The translations under genes and the position numbers were made by a program. Source: Triplophysa rosa (Eukaryota > Chordata > Actinopteri > Cypriniformes > Nemacheilidae). From it: a DNA stretch of 64,000 nucleotides. The notes below the pieces were generated by a model, which worked only from the letters and a program-made list of their open reading frames with translations, had not been told where the DNA came from and ran no database searches. The stretch spans positions 9,056,859 to 9,120,858 of the forward strand of contig NC_079890.1 in the NCBI RefSeq assembly GCF_024868665.1. The letters are read 5' to 3'. How positions within the stretch are numbered: the first letter of the stretch is position 1; each line of letters begins with the position of its first letter. Below, one piece after another: positions 50,613 through 63,874 of the stretch.

Positions 50613-53600
50613 GCAACACTGTATGTCTCATGAAGCATGTATTCATATTTACATAGACATTCTAAAAGTTCATGGCGACAAACACTAAATGTTACACGTG
50701 TCAGAATAAGTTTCCAGGGAGGAGGGTAAATCGGCCAACTGCTGTAGTGATTAGTGCTTTGGGTTAGATAGGCAGGTTGGTGCTTTGAAGTCCCGGACCC
50801 CCATATTTGTTTTCCCCCTCGTTGAGCACAGGGGAACCTCACCTGACAGCATCGTTCATAGTCGTCATAATACGTTTTCCTGCTTTGAAAGATTCAATGA
50901 AATGAGCTTAAACTCTAAGAACCTACTTGTATTGGATTTGTAAAAAGTAAGTCAGCGGTGCAAGTGTGAAGACAAGCAGGGACTTTCTATCTCATGGAAC
51001 ACAGCTGGAACAGTATGTGACAGACAATTCTCAGCTTTGGATACCATTCCCCCTAGCAAAGCTGGCATATTTTACCCTTGATTGGCTTCCCTTTCAAGGG
51101 GGTCCGTACAATAGGCAACAGGTATAGTGGCCTATTGTGCTTTGGGTTTGACATGGGCAGGTTGGGGGGATGGAAGCCCCGGTCCCCTTTCTTTTTTCTT
51201 CATTGAACACGGGAACCTCACTTGACAGCAAAATCCTTAGTTGTCACGGGTGCATACATTGTCAAAAACATCGACTTTGATGCCTGCACACAAGCAACAC
51301 TGATTGTCTCATCAAGCATTTATTTATATTAACAAAGACATGCTAAAATGTCAAGGCCACACAAACTACACGTCACACATGACAGGTTATAATATTTGAA
51401 AGAGGGTTTGGGAAGAATTTAGGGGGCAGGGATCTGCAACGTTTTCTACCTTGCCTGTCCTTCACATTGCTTCGGTTTGGGGATAGGGCAGGGTTGGTGG
51501 GTGGTTTAAAGCCGCAGTCCCCCTTCTTATTCTTAGTTGAACACAGGAGGACCCCTATGTGACAGCAGTATTCTCAAAACGGGTGTAGTAGTTAGTGCTT
51601 TGGGCATGACATTGGCAGGTAGGTGGTTTGAAGTCCCGGTCCTCTTTGACTTTGTTTCTCATTGAACATAGGAGAAACTCCCCTCACAGCAACATTCTTA
51701 GTTGTCATGAATGCACATATAGTGAAAAACAATAAGTTTGATCCCTGCTCACATGCAACACGGTTTGTCTCATCGAGCACTTATTTATATTTAGAGAGAC
51801 ATGCAAAAATGTCAAGCCAAACACACTACATGTTACACATGACAGGATAATATTTAAAGGGGGTTGGAGGTAATTTTGGAACAGGATATGTTTTTCCTAC
51901 CTGTCACGTTTCTACCCCGTAAACTTATGCATGGATGCATGTATAGCCGGAAACAATAAGTTTGATCCCTGCTCACAAGCAACACTGTTTGTTTCATCGA
52001 GCATGTATTCATATTTACAGAGACATGCAAAAATGTCAAGGCCACACACATTACATTTTACACATGACGGGATAATATCTAAAGGGGGTTGGAGGTAATT
52101 TTGGGACAGGATCTGTTTTTCCTACCTGTCACGTTTCTATCCCGTTAAACTTATGCATGGATGCATATATAGCGAGAAACAATAAGTTTGATGCATGCTC
52201 ACAAGCAACACTGTATGTCTCATAAAGCAATCATACATATTTACACAGATATGCTAAAATTCCAAGCCCACGCACACTACATGTTACACATGACAGGATA
52301 ATATTTGAAAGGGTTTGGAAAAATTTAGGGGCAGGATCTGCAACGTTTCTACCTTGCCTGCCTTCACATTGCTTCGGTTTGGGATAGGCAGGTTGGTGGT
52401 TTAAAGCCCTGTCCACCTTCTTACTTCTCATTGAACACAGGAGGACCCCTATGTGACAGCAGTATTCTCAAAACGGGTGTAGTAGTTAGTGCTTTGGGCA
52501 TGACATTGGCAGGTAGGTGGTTTGAAGTCCCGGTCCTCTTTGACTTTGTTTCTCATTGAACATAGGAGAAACTCCCCTCACAGCAACATTCTTAGTTGTC
52601 ATGAATGCACATATAGTGAAAAACAATAAGTTTGATCCCTGCTCACATGCAACACGGTTTGTCTCATCGAGCATTTATTCATATTTACAGAGACATGAAA
52701 AACAGTCAAGGCCACACACGCTACATGTTACACATGACAGGATAATATTTAAAGGGGGTTGAAAAATTTAGGGGCAGGATCTGCAACGTTTCTACCTTGC
52801 CTGTCTTCACTTTGCTTCGGTTTGGGATAGGCAGGTTGGTGGTTTAAAGCCCGGTCCCCCTTCTTATTTCTTATTGAACACAGGGGAATCCCTATGTGAC
52901 AGCAGTATTCTCAAAACTGGTGTGTAGTAGTTACTGCTGTGTTCTCGAGATGGGCAGGTTGGTGGTTTGAAGCCCGGTCCTCTTTGACTTTGTTTCTCAT
53001 TGAACATAGGGGAACCTCCCCTGACAGAAACATTCTTAGTTGTCATGGATGCACATATAGTGAAAAACAATTAGTTTGATCCCTGCTCACAAGCAACACT
53101 TTTTGTCTCATCGTGCATGTATTCATATTTACAGAGACATGCAAAAATGTCAAGGCCACACACAACATGTTACAAATGACGAGATAATATTTAAAGCAGG
53201 TTGGAGGTAATTTTGGGACAGGATCTGTTTTTCATACCTGTACGTTTCTACCCCGTTAAACTTATGCATGGATGCATATGTAGCCAGAAACAATAAGTTT
53301 GATCCCTGCTCACAAGCAACACTGTTTGTCTCATCGAGCATTTATTCATATTTACAGAGACATGCAAAACTGTCAAGGCCACACACTACATGTTACACAT
53401 GACAGGATTATATTTAAAGCAGGTTGGAGGTAATTTTGGGACAGGATCTGTTTTTCATAACTGTCACGTTTCTACCCCCCTGTTAAACGTATTGCATGGA
53501 TGCATATATTGCCAGAAACAATTCGTTTGATGCATGCTCACAAGCAACACTGTATGCCTCATAAAGCAATCATACATATTTACACAGATATGCTAAAATT

Positions 53601-54238
53601 CCAAGCCCACGCACACTACATGTTACACATGACAGGATAATATTTGAAAGGGTTTGGAAAAATTTTGGAACAGGATATGTTTTTCCTACCTGTCACGTTT
53701 CTACCCCGTAAACTTATGCATGGATGCATGTATAGCCGGAAACAATAAGTTTGATCCCTGCTCACATGCAACACGGTTTGTCTCATCGAGCATTTATTTA
53801 TATTTACAAAGACATGCTAAAATGTCAAGGCCACACACTACATGCTATACATGACAGGATAATATTTAAAGCAGGTTGGAGGTAATTTTGGGACAGGATC
53901 TGTTTTTCATACCTGTCACGTTTCTACCCCCCTGTTAAACTTATTGCATGGATGCATATATTGCCAGAAACAATACGTTTGATGCATGCTCACAAGCAAC
54001 ATGTATGCCTCATAAAGCAATCATACATATTTACACAGATATGCTAAAATTCCAAGCCCACGCACACTACATGTTACACATGACAGGATTATATTTAAAA
54101 GGTGTTTGGGTTCATTTTGGGCTGGATCTGTTTCACTCAACTGCCAGGATTCTACTACATTTAAACGTATGCATGGATGCATTCATAGTGCAGTACAATT
54201 AGTATTATGCATGAACACAAGCAACACTCAGGGCTTAA

Positions 54239-55445
54239 TTTTTCCGGAACAAGCGGATATGGATCCGGCACTCCCGAACTCTGATCCGGTACATCATTTG
54301 GAAGATCCCGCTCCTCAAGCGCTAGTGGAAAACGTTCGCTCTGTCCTGTTGCGTGCATATATTCTATTAAAAAGCACTCGTAATAATTATGATGGCAATA
54401 ACTATTTTATTTTGATAATGAACAGGCTGTCATGTTGCTGCAAGGTGAAATATTGTGCTTGCACACCAGCGCAATCGCTTGAGCTTTTACTTATAACGGC
54501 AGGAACAACTCGAAAAAACTCCGGGAATATTTATGGTCAAACAGATAAGACTGCTTATGTATGTCATTCGAAAGGAATGCTGCACACTTGGACTAAAAAC
54601 AAATCTTTGCGCTTTTTGAAAAATAGAGAAAATTTACAGGATGTGCTCTGTCATCTCCTTTCCTTGATCTCATTTGTGGAGCGCTGCGCCTCACAAACTG
54701 AACCAATTTCAGCAGCATATTGTCACCATTTTTTCCCTTTCGTTTTGATAATCTGTTAATTGTCAAATATTTGCGTATTCCACGAATACTTAGCCTTTAA
54801 ACGTTGATGCACTTCTGAAATGTGGGAAGTCTTCTGACGCGTAGGCATGCACATCGCATTCTTGCATTATATATTGAATGGGACTTGTCGTGATGGACAC
54901 TTCAGAGAGAGATATTTGTGTTGTTGGACAAGTTTTATTAAATGCTGCGAAGAGACGGAGAAGAACTGATGAAATACGGTTATCAGATGATTAGATGCGT
55001 AATATGCCTAATTTGTTATACACATTAGCCTCCACCAGCACGCGCTCACGCACAAAATGCCTTTGTAATTTAAGTTGACTTTAAACTTCTGAATTGTACA
55101 CAAATATCGATGGCTGAGTTTTGGGTGTTTTACAAGCACAACACTTATTTATAATAAATTAAATATGGCAATTAACTGTTTCCATCACCTTTACACGCAT
55201 TTGAACTAAGGTAAACGCGAGATAAAATCTGCCTCTAGCACGTTCAAATTCTTTGGTAATTCTGAGATTATTTTCGCATGTCCGTTTCCATTTAGGCTTT
55301 CTTATGCGCATTTTCAAAACATAAATAGTTGGATAGAAAGCCCCACAAAAATTGCCCATTCCGTTACTGCTCCATACCCCACTAACTTGCCGGATCTGCA
55401 AGGCCCCCTTGTTCCAGCACGTCAGAATTTACTAATTAAGCACCG
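54239..55445. mobile_element. hAT-type element in the array, copy 2
   Basis: It is the same insertion as 49393-50612 with the same GCAACACT flanks (54231-54238, 55446-55453) and the same array sequence outside, at an offset of about 4.83 kb. It arose by duplication, not by a second insertion. Small indels differ. The 217-codon frame 54106-54759 spans the repeat/element junction and is not a gene. Confidence 0.85.
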
Positions 55446-56490
55446 GCAACACTGTATGTCTCATGAAGCATTTATTCATATTTACATAGACATTCCAAAA
55501 GTTCATGGCGACAAACACTAAATGTTACACGTGTCAGAATAAGTTTCCAGGGAGGAGGGTAAATCGGCCAACTGCTGTAGTGATTAGTGCTTTGGGTTTG
55601 AGATAGGCAGGTTGGTGCTTTGAAATCCCGGACCCCATCTTTTTTATCCCTCGTTGAGCACAGGGGAACCTCACCTGACAGCATCGTTCTTAGTCGTCAT
55701 AATACGTTTTCCGGCTTTGAAAGATTCAATGAAATGAGCCTTAAACTCTATGAACCTACTTATATTGGTTTTGAAAGTAAGTCAGCGGTGCAAGTGTGAG
55801 ACAAGCAGGGACTTTCTATCTCATGGAACACAGCTGGAACAGTATGTGACAGGACAATTCTCAGCTTTGGATACCATTCCCCCTGCAAAGCTGGCATATT
55901 TTACTCCTGATTGGCTTCCCTTTCAAGGGGGTCCGTACAATAGGCCAACAGGTGTAGTGGTCAGTGCTTTGGGTTTGACATGGTTTTTTTTTCTCATTGA
56001 ACATAGAGGAACCTCCCGTGACAGCAACATTCTTAGTTGTCATGAATGCACATATAGTGAAAAACAATTAGTTTGATCCCTGCTCACAAGCAACACTGTT
56101 TGTCTCATCGAGCACTTATTCCTATTTACAGAGACATGCAAAAATGTTAAGGCCACACCCACTAGATCTTACACGTGACAGGATAATATTTAAAAGGGGT
56201 TGGAGGTAATTTTGCGACAGGATCTGTTTTTACTACCTGTCACGTTTCTACCCACGTACACTTATGCATGGATGCCTATATAGCCAGACACAATAAGGTT
56301 GATGCATGATCACAAGCAACACTGTTTGTCTCATCAAGCATTTATTCCTGTTTACAGAGACATGCAAAAATGTCAAGGCCACACACACTACATGTTACAC
56401 ATGTCAGGATTATATTTAATGGGGGTTGGAGGTCATTTTGGGACAGGATCTGTTTTTCTTACCTGTCACGTTTCTAACCTCGTAAACTTA

Positions 56491-57658
56491 AGGGCGATTT
56501 TTACTTCTGCGTAGGACCTACGGCGTAGCCTACGTACGTAGACGACGCCGTCGTGAACATTTACGGTTCTGCGTTGAGAGTATGCGTCGTACTGCAATTA
56601 CACCTCCGAAACGCTAATTGGCTCTTTGTGTTTTCACGGGTTTGCTCTTCTTCGCCGATGTTTTGTGTGCATGCTAGTGTACGCAAACGACAATGGAGGC
56701 TGATCGCATCTTAATGGAGTTGGAGCTGATCGAAACAGAAAAATGTGTAATCCGTTATATTATTAACCTTACTTTCATGTTAGAAGTTAAACAGATGTTG
56801 TATTAAACTTAGTCTTGTCCACATTTTTGATTTTTATCTGTGTTCATTTAGAAATTGTTGAAAAAAAGTATTCTTTTCAAAGGGGTGTACTCCGCAGAGC
56901 ACATACATTGATGTCAAAACTGTGTATTGAAATGATACCCTGATAGAATAGCATATTTTGTCATGGACAACTCACCCTATTAATTGTTTAGTTAAAAATG
57001 AAACGAAATGCAACCAAGATCTGGAAGTGTCACAATTTTGTTCTTTATTTGCAAAAGAGTCAAAGAACAGAATATGTAAAAAAGGGCAAACTATGTATAG
57101 ATGAGTATACAATGCAATATTAAAACAAATATAAAACTTTCAAAAAACTAGTAACAATAAAAGGTAAAACAAAAAATAAAACTATAAAGCCAATAAAGTG
57201 CAAAAGATCGTGCACAGTGTTTATAAAGTGCGAAGTTCTTCATGTCTTTTGCTGACACTCTTCCAAACCGACGTTAGAGGAAATCTCTCTCCAAGAATTC
57301 GCCGCCATCTCACAGTCTTTATAGTCCGCCGAAGAGGAGTCATACAGATGCGTGCATTTCCGAACCTCTTCAATCAGACGCTCAGTACTTGGTCGATGTC
57401 GATGCTCGCCATGTTGTTCTTTTGTGGACTCTGAACTTGCCGGAAGAAGACGCCAGAAATGCGTAGAAGGAAGTACGATGCTGCCAAACCGACCAATCAC
57501 AGAGCTTGCGGTCCGCGCAGGGTTGAGTTGACGCGTTGTTACATTTTTGGAGAGGTGCGCGTCAGGCTACGGCGTAGGGTACGCACAGGGTACGCGGCTC
57601 TGCGTAGGCTACGCCGTAGGTTATGGCGTAGGTCCTAAGCAGAACCATAAATTGGCCA
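56491..57658 (-). mobile_element. Harbinger element with a MADF-like frame
   Basis: TTA stands at 56488-56490 and 57659-57661. The ends are GC-rich inverted repeats (TAGGACCTACGGCGTAGCCT and inverted TAGGACCTACGCCATAACCT). The minus frame 57240-57500 contains ERLIEEVRKCTHLYDSSSAD and YKDCEMAANSWREISSNVGL, a MADF/SANT-like DNA-binding domain as found in the accessory protein of PIF/Harbinger elements. A plus-strand start (MEADRILMELELIETEK, 56695) may be the other accessory end. The transposase itself is missing. It interrupts the tandem array. Confidence 0.75.
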
Positions 57659-58395
57659 TTAGGCAAGGATGCATATATAGCCGGAAACAATAAGTTTGAT
57701 GCATGCTCTCAAGCAAGACTGTATGTCTCATAAAGAAATCATTCATTTTTACACAGGCATGCTAAAATTCCAAGCCCACACACACTACATGTTACACATG
57801 ACAGGATTATTTTTAGAAGGTGTTGGGGCTGGATCTGTTTTACTCAACTGCCAGGATTCTATTCCCTAAAAACGTATGCATGGATGCATACATAGTCCAG
57901 TACAATTAGTATGATGCATGCACACAAGCAACATTCAGGGCTTAATTTTTGCCAGAACAGGAGGATCCGGCAATTCCGAACTCCGATCCGGAACCTCATT
58001 TGGCAGATCCCGCTCTTCAAGCTCTAGTGGAAAACGTTCGTGCTGACCTGTTGAGTGCATATATTCAATTAAAAAGCACTTATAATAATTATAATGGCAA
58101 TAACTATTTTATTTTGATAATGAACAGGCTGTCAAGTTGCTGCGAGGTGAAATTATTGTGCGTGCACCAGCGCAATCACTTGAGCTGTTATTTATAACGG
58201 CAGGAACAACTCAAAAAAACTCCAGGGATATTCATGGTCAAACAGATATGACTGTGTATGTATGTCATTCGATAGGAATGCTGCACACTTGGACTAACAA
58301 CAAAACTTTGTGCTTTTGCAAAATAGAGAAAATTTACAGGATGCGCTCTGTCATCTCCTTTCCTTGATCTCATTTGTGGAGCGCTGCGCCTCACA
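57659..58395. repeat. continuation of the array and third hAT copy, cut by gap
   Basis: Array sequence resumes (GATGCATATATAGCCGGAAA). At 57936 the hAT element seen at 49393 and 54239 starts again after GCAACATT and runs into the N gap. Confidence 0.8.
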
Positions 58396-58495
58396 NNNNN
58401 NNNNNNNNNNNNNNNNNNNNNNNNNNNNNNNNNNNNNNNNNNNNNNNNNNNNNNNNNNNNNNNNNNNNNNNNNNNNNNNNNNNNNNNNNNNNNNN
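58396..58495. other. assembly gap (100 N)
   Basis: Exactly 100 N, the usual placeholder for a gap of unknown size. The true length of the array is therefore unknown. Confidence 1.
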
Positions 58496-58766
58496 ATGCT
58501 CAGCGCATACATATTATAAATGTTATAAACTTTGCATATAAGCTTTTAAAATCACACAGCCACTAATAAATACACTCATATACACACAATGAATAAAATA
58601 TAAAACAGGAAACGCCACGTGGTCTGGGAGAAGTAGACTACACAGCCAAGTTGGATTTTCATCAATGGAGGAAATAAACACTTTTCAGTCCTCACTGGGA
58701 GTTAGTAGATCACCGATGCTCAGGTTTAACATCCACAGCATTCAATCACAGCCCGAGTATTCCCAT
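58496..58766. other. unassigned sequence after the gap
   Basis: No gene or recognisable repeat is seen. The array sequence is not present on this side of the gap. Confidence 0.5.
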
Positions 58767-59421
58767 CAGGGCCGGTTCTAAACATTTGGAGGCCCTAGGC
58801 AAAAATTATTTTGGAGGCCCCTCACAGCACCCCCATCCCCTCCACCTTTATTTATTCTAAAAGTATTTTTACACTGTAAAAATGTAACAATTTAACCAGT
58901 TAATGATATTATTAAAAAGTCTAAATTTTTATGGCAGCTGGGATTTTTTTGTTTTGTTATTTTTTGCAACAATTTTACAGTAACACAGCCATCACATTTC
59001 CACTCTTTTGGATGAGTATATATTTAAAATGGGAAAAGGCACCATCATAAATAAATGACTTAAATAATTAGTCAGCTGCATGAAAGTGTTTATTCTCTTT
59101 ATAGCCTACATTCAGAGACTGGACCGATGGACTATAACTTTAGTTTTTTGCTGCCTGTCTTGGCTGGTGGACAAGTATTACAGTGGGTTATTTAGCATTT
59201 TAACAAAGAAACTGAACAATGTAGAAATGAAACACTGTTTCTTCACTGTATGAATTAAATAAACACACTAATTTAAAATAAAGAAACAAAACTTCTTTAG
59301 TCAAAAGCAGTTCATGATTTTGTATTTTGTTGTTTCATTGATGACAAAAACAGCAGCAGTCTACGTAAGGGATAATGCAATGCAGCAGGAGAATAAGCCT
59401 GACACAAACGTGAAGCGGAGG

Positions 59422-59912
59422 CGTCAAGATCGGGGTGTGAGGGGACAGAGGACCCAGGTGCAGACAGCGGGTAAGGGGTTAACATAAGACTTATTTAATA
59501 AAAAGACAAAACAAAAACCCACGAGGGGGTAAAATACAAAGAACAAAGGTAAAAACATGACGGATAACAGGAACACGGACTAACTACACTAAACTAGACT
59601 AGAGACAACATTACAAATAACTAGACTAGACTAAACTGAACTGAACTAGACACAGGAACTCAACCACACGAATCAAAATGAACCAGGGGCATTAAATAAG
59701 GAATCAAATCAATAGGGCAACAGGTGTAGGGCATGAAATAATTAAAAAATCAATAATGAGGAAACGAGAGGGCGGGGACAAAGACGAGACCAGAGAGAGC
59801 ACGTTATGTCAGAACCAACAATAACATCTCTCTCCACACAAAACATGAGGCTCTGTCATGATCCTGCCACTAGACCGAGAAAGACATGACATGAAGAGGC
59901 AGAATCATGACA
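59422..59912 (-). mobile_element. solo LTR-like element, family B, copy 3
   Basis: The 5-bp duplication GGAGG stands at 59417-59421 and 59913-59917. The minus reading begins TGTCATGATTCTGCC. The far end has drifted (CGTCAAGATC on plus). An inverted AATAAA (TTTATT) lies near the plus-left end (about 59494). Confidence 0.78.
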
Positions 59913-59939
59913 GGAGGGTCTTCTTGTATCACACTGAAG

Positions 59940-61081
59940 AGTGTTAGTTTTGACAGCAAATTTTGATTTAGTTTTAGTCATAGTCTTTTGACGAAAATGC
60001 AATTTAGTTTTAGTCACATTTTAGTCAACCCCATCATTTTAGTTTTAGTCTAGTTTTAGTCGACGAAATATGAAAAACATTTTAGTCGAATAAATATACA
60101 TTATATTTAGTCTACTAAAATCTAAATGGTTTAAATCATTTACTTGGTGTAATTAAATGTTCCATACAAAGATTCAACTGTTTTGACATAATTTACTTCA
60201 CCTTAGAATGAAATTAAACCAGGTCATTACCTTTATTTTTCAGAAAATTCCAGTAACTAGATATGCATTGTTGGAACGCAGAGTATTAGACCATGAACGA
60301 CATGTTCCAGTTCGTTCAATTCCATTTGACTCAATTGACTCGTTAAGTAGGGCGTATTCATTCAGTTCATTCAACCAATGAAACGCTCTGACAGGGCTCA
60401 CACTCAAAAGCTATTGGCTCATGGCATGCCTATTTGAAGAAAGAGCGCACTGTCTTTGCTTGAGACAGCAATGAATGAGAATAGCTTTCAAAAAGACATA
60501 TTATATAAATTGTATTACATTTCTTTAGTCATGCAAACATGTTACATATTTGGTTGGAATGTACAGTTTGACTCACTTCATCACTTCTATAATCAGTAGA
60601 GGACAGCGCTGGTTTCTTTTGGCTGACTCTATGTTGCATTTCACGTTATGCAGCAGCTCGTGTTAAGTTAACATTGGCATATAAAACCTTTGAGCTTGCC
60701 TTCGTAATGTGTTTCGGGGTGACTCGCCTGCAGTCGCGCTTCAAGTTTGCGGCGTTTTACCGGCGATCGTGAAGAAAATAAGACGCTTTGTAACCCGCGT
60801 GGAGACACAGAATACATGTGTGTGCTTCCCCTTCTCCCAGAGACTTCTCTCTGCCGTTTATATGAGATAAGCAGCACATGCGCGCAAACTGATGTCCGCC
60901 AGGTGGGACAAGAATATTTTCGTCTCGTTTTTATTAGTTGACGAAAATGTCAGTATATTTTTATTACAGTTTTCGTTATAATGCATTCATTTTTATTTAG
61001 TTATCGTCTCGTTTTCGTCAGTGAAAACATGTCGTTAACGATTACTTTTCGTCATAGTTTTCGTTAACGAAATTAACACTG
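59940..61081. mobile_element. hAT-type element nested in 58767-61564
   Basis: The 8-bp duplication CACTGAAG stands at 59932-59939 and 61082-61089. The ends are AGTGTTAGTTTTGACAGC and inverted CAGTGTTAATTTCGTTAACG. TTAGTTTTAGTC-type subterminal repeats are abundant, mirrored as TTTCGTCATAGTTTTCG. Confidence 0.82.
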
Positions 61082-61776
61082 CACTGAAGGGGTTTATTCC
61101 GCAATAACAACATCACTTTAATTCCTGATCCATAGGATACATATCCAACTGTTTCTTTCACTTAAGACATAACGGACTGTTTTCATGGTTTTAACATAAC
61201 TTGTATTTCAAGTATTAACTTATACTGATAAGACGCAATAGAGAACTTCTTGTAGCCTTGGCTGTATGAGAACTGTACGCGCACTTCGGAGAAATCGATA
61301 GAAAGTTTAAATGGGCGTTTTAAAAGCGTAAAAATAATACATTTTCGTGATGACAAACAACGCCAATGACTGGGGGAATATGGTGTTGCATGTTAGGCAG
61401 GTGCCCGCAGCCAAGACTCAGACTGCTGCGTATATGCTTTCAAAACACTTTGCAGTAGTTTGATGTTATGTCATCGAAGTTGGCAACAGTGACAGTTATG
61501 GAGGCCCCACCTCCAAGCCTGAGGCCCTAGGCAACTGCCTGCTCTGCCTATAGGTAGCGCCCTGATCCCATAATTAACATGACTTTGCTCAGCTCATTAT
61601 AGTGTCATAAGCGCATGAACTGTCCAGGACTCGGAGGGCATAAAGCTCATTCACATAAACAGGTGGCAGATGTAAAACATACATTACATGACATCGAGGC
61701 AGCTGGCAGCGAACGCGCACACAGTCGTAAACACCTACAAACCCTGGGAGTGAGCGCCACGGTCGAGGCAGCGAGC

Positions 61777-62553
61777 TGTTGGACTTTATAGGCAGTCCTG
61801 CATGTTCAAAAATTTGCAAGAGACGTTTCTCCAAAATTAAGCAGAAGTTTTATTATCAGATGTAAAAAGGTAACAAAGCTTTGGGTTGCCAGTAAATCAC
61901 CACGCTCTCCACCACAAGCCAACAACCAAAATATTCAAATACACCCATATTTATAAAGTATGTGACGTCGCTCTATCTTCTGACTCCTCCTCTGCTTTTT
62001 GCTCCCTTTCCACCAATCACCATACGCCACGTTTATCTGCGTAGTTCCTGAAAAATAAAACCTTCTCAAAACATACATCCTGTGGTCGGTCTCTAGTATT
62101 GAGGAATGTTCTCCAGGGGCACCCTCCCCCAAGGAGTGGTCTCCTAAAAACAGTTTATTGTGGCCGGACAACACACCAACATTCTTAACATTCTTTTAGT
62201 AAAAAGAAAACACTTAATCATCTAATGTTTTTAATTATATAGCGTTGTTTCTTAATCCTATGATTCATTAAAACACATCACAACTCATGATTATACTTAG
62301 AACATATACAGTGGATTGATTCATAACATTTATTTTTCTTTGTGACTCTTTATATGTGTGTGTGTTTATCTAGATAATTTACGACTCCAACCCCCAACTT
62401 TCTCTGTTTTCTTTGTTTGCCCCAGTACTTTCCACTGAGTGAAATAGAAAGCACATGACAAAAACACACAGCTTAATGAAACAAATGAAAGAAAACACTT
62501 ATTGATTATATTGATATTTAAATCATACTTTTATCTAAAAAATATTCCCACAG
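61777..62553 (-). mobile_element. solo LTR, family A, copy 2 (777 bp)
   Basis: The minus reading begins TGTGGGAATATT and ends GTCCAACA. The 4-bp duplication GAGC stands at 61773-61776 and 62554-62557. It aligns with 22500-23247 through AATATAATCAATAAGTGTTT, TCATTAAGCTGTGTG and GAACATGCAGGACTGCC. Confidence 0.85.
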
Positions 62554-62639
62554 AGCGCACACAGTCGGAGTAGCGAGCGCGCACTCACAGCTTGGAGCTG
62601 AACACGCTTAAAACAGTGGAGGCGAGAAACCCCCCTGCA

Positions 62640-63300
62640 CTCCCCCTCTCACCACCATGAACAGCACTGTGGCAGCAGTGGAGTCATTCAGGTTCCTGGG
62701 CACCACCATCTCTCAGGACCTGAAGTGGGACAATCACATTGGCTCCATTGCTAAAAAAGCCCAGCAGAGGTTGTACTTCTTACATCAGCTGTAGAAGTTC
62801 AACCTACCACAAACTCTATTAAAACAGTTTTACTCAGCAGTCAAAGAGTCTGTCCTCTGCACATCCATCACTGTCTGGTTTGGCTCAGCCACAAAGTCAG
62901 ACAACAGAAGACTACAGAGGATGGTTCGGACTGCTGAGAAGATCATTGGTGCTCCCCTGCCCACCCTCCAAGAACTGTATACATCCAGAGTGAGGAAAAG
63001 GGCTCAGAAAATCACCCTGGACCTCTCACATCCAAGCCATCATCTCTTCACAATGCTGCCGTCTGGTCGGCGCTACAGAGCACTGAGCACCAAAACAACC
63101 AGACACAAAAACAGCTTCTTCCTTCAGGCCATCTACCTCTTGAACAGTTAAATGTTTTTTACCCACCATGCAATTAATAACTCTGTGCAATAATAATTAA
63201 TTGCATAATTAATTATCCTCCAGATAATACACGATCTATTTTTTATAAAACTGTTTCTGCAAATTATGTTTCATTCTGCTGTATATAGCACATACCTTGT
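62640..63300 (+). mobile_element. LINE 3' end (L2/CR1-like), plus strand
   Basis: It encodes the end of a reverse transcriptase: FRFLGTTISQDLKWDNHIGS, then a stop (TAG at 62792-62794), then SVLCTSITVWFGSA, MVRTAEKIIGAPLPTLQELY and LPSGRRYRALSTKTTRHKNS. It is the same family as 19980-20680 and is 5'-truncated. Confidence 0.75.
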
Positions 63301-63631
63301 ACTACAATAGTCTATTCTTAAGTACTTGTACATACTTACATACACACATAGCCGGATGCGGACCGCGAGATGCATCCGTCCGGACCTCAAAGCCTTTTGA
63401 CACAATAAATAAATGAACGCCTAACATTATTTTATAATGCAATCAAATTTATACCAGGCACATCAAGGTCCGCTCAGTAGCAGTTTGGGTCCTACGGCGC
63501 CACGGACAGTTAACATATGCATTGCGCACTGTTGCCACGTTCAGACGTCGACGTCTCGACGAGAGAAGAGAGCCGGGACAGACTCGCTGCACAGCGCGTA
63601 GACAGATGTAACTGTCAGTGACTGAAAAACA

Positions 63632-63874
63632 ATGTCCTATTCAAAAGTTAGAAAAGTTGACGCTGAAAACCATGTTTTCCGAGATGAATGGGTCGAGAGA
63701 TTTGCATTTATTCTTCCTGCATCGAGATGCACGAGACCGGTTTGTCTCATTTGCTCAGAGTCTGTTGCTGTTGTCAAAAGTGGAAACTTTAAACGGCATT
63801 ATGAAATTAGACAGAGACACTTTGAAGAAACTTACAAGCAGCAGTCCGGGGTAAGGACACGGAAAATATATTAG
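63632..63874 (+). pseudogene. hAT transposase N-terminus with BED-type zinc finger, off the right edge
   Basis: The frame starts MSYSKVRKVDAENHVFRDEW and contains RPVCLICSESVAVVKSGNFK followed by RHYEIRQRHFEETY, a C-x2-C ... H BED-like finger as in fish hAT transposases of the ZBED/GTF2IRD2-like group. It hits TAG at 63872-63874, where relatives continue, and further stops follow. This copy is probably broken, or the next part is spliced. GC-rich sequence at 63350-63620 is likely its 5' untranslated end. Confidence 0.65.

Larger units (their letters stand above)
42430..56490. repeat. large degenerate tandem array, about 225-230 bp monomer
   Basis: Landmarks recur throughout: GCATGGATGCATATATAGCC, ATGCATGCTCACAAGCAACA, TACATGTTACACATGACAGG, TGTCACGTTTCTACCCC. 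Spacing is mostly 225-230 bp, or about 440 bp where a second block (TCTCATTGAACA, GCTTTGGGCATGACATTGGC) is included. Between 43550 and 45560 the 230+440 pair forms a roughly 670 bp higher-order unit repeated three times with very few differences. Near-identical copies also occur at about 42480, 51540 and 52430. No conserved coding frame exists; the 62-codon minus frames are the same repeat. The array is interrupted by the hAT copies at 49393 and 54239. Confidence 0.85.
58767..61564. mobile_element. hAT-type element containing two further insertions
   Basis: The ends are CAGGGCCGGTTCTAAACA and inverted CAGGGCGCTACCTATAGGC, with GGAGGCCC(T)AGGC subterminal repeats on both sides. The flanks ATTCCCAT and ATCCCATA are an imperfect 8-bp duplication. 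Inside are a solo LTR (59422-59912) and another hAT element (59940-61081). There is no transposase frame. Confidence 0.75.

Noticed and set aside
54106..54759. 217-codon open frame in the array
   Set aside because: It spans array sequence, the hAT terminus and its interior. The equivalent stretch at 49270 is broken by indels.
42430..56490. CRISPR-like array
   Set aside because: Units are 225-230 bp with no short identical repeat/spacer alternation, and the sequence is eukaryotic.
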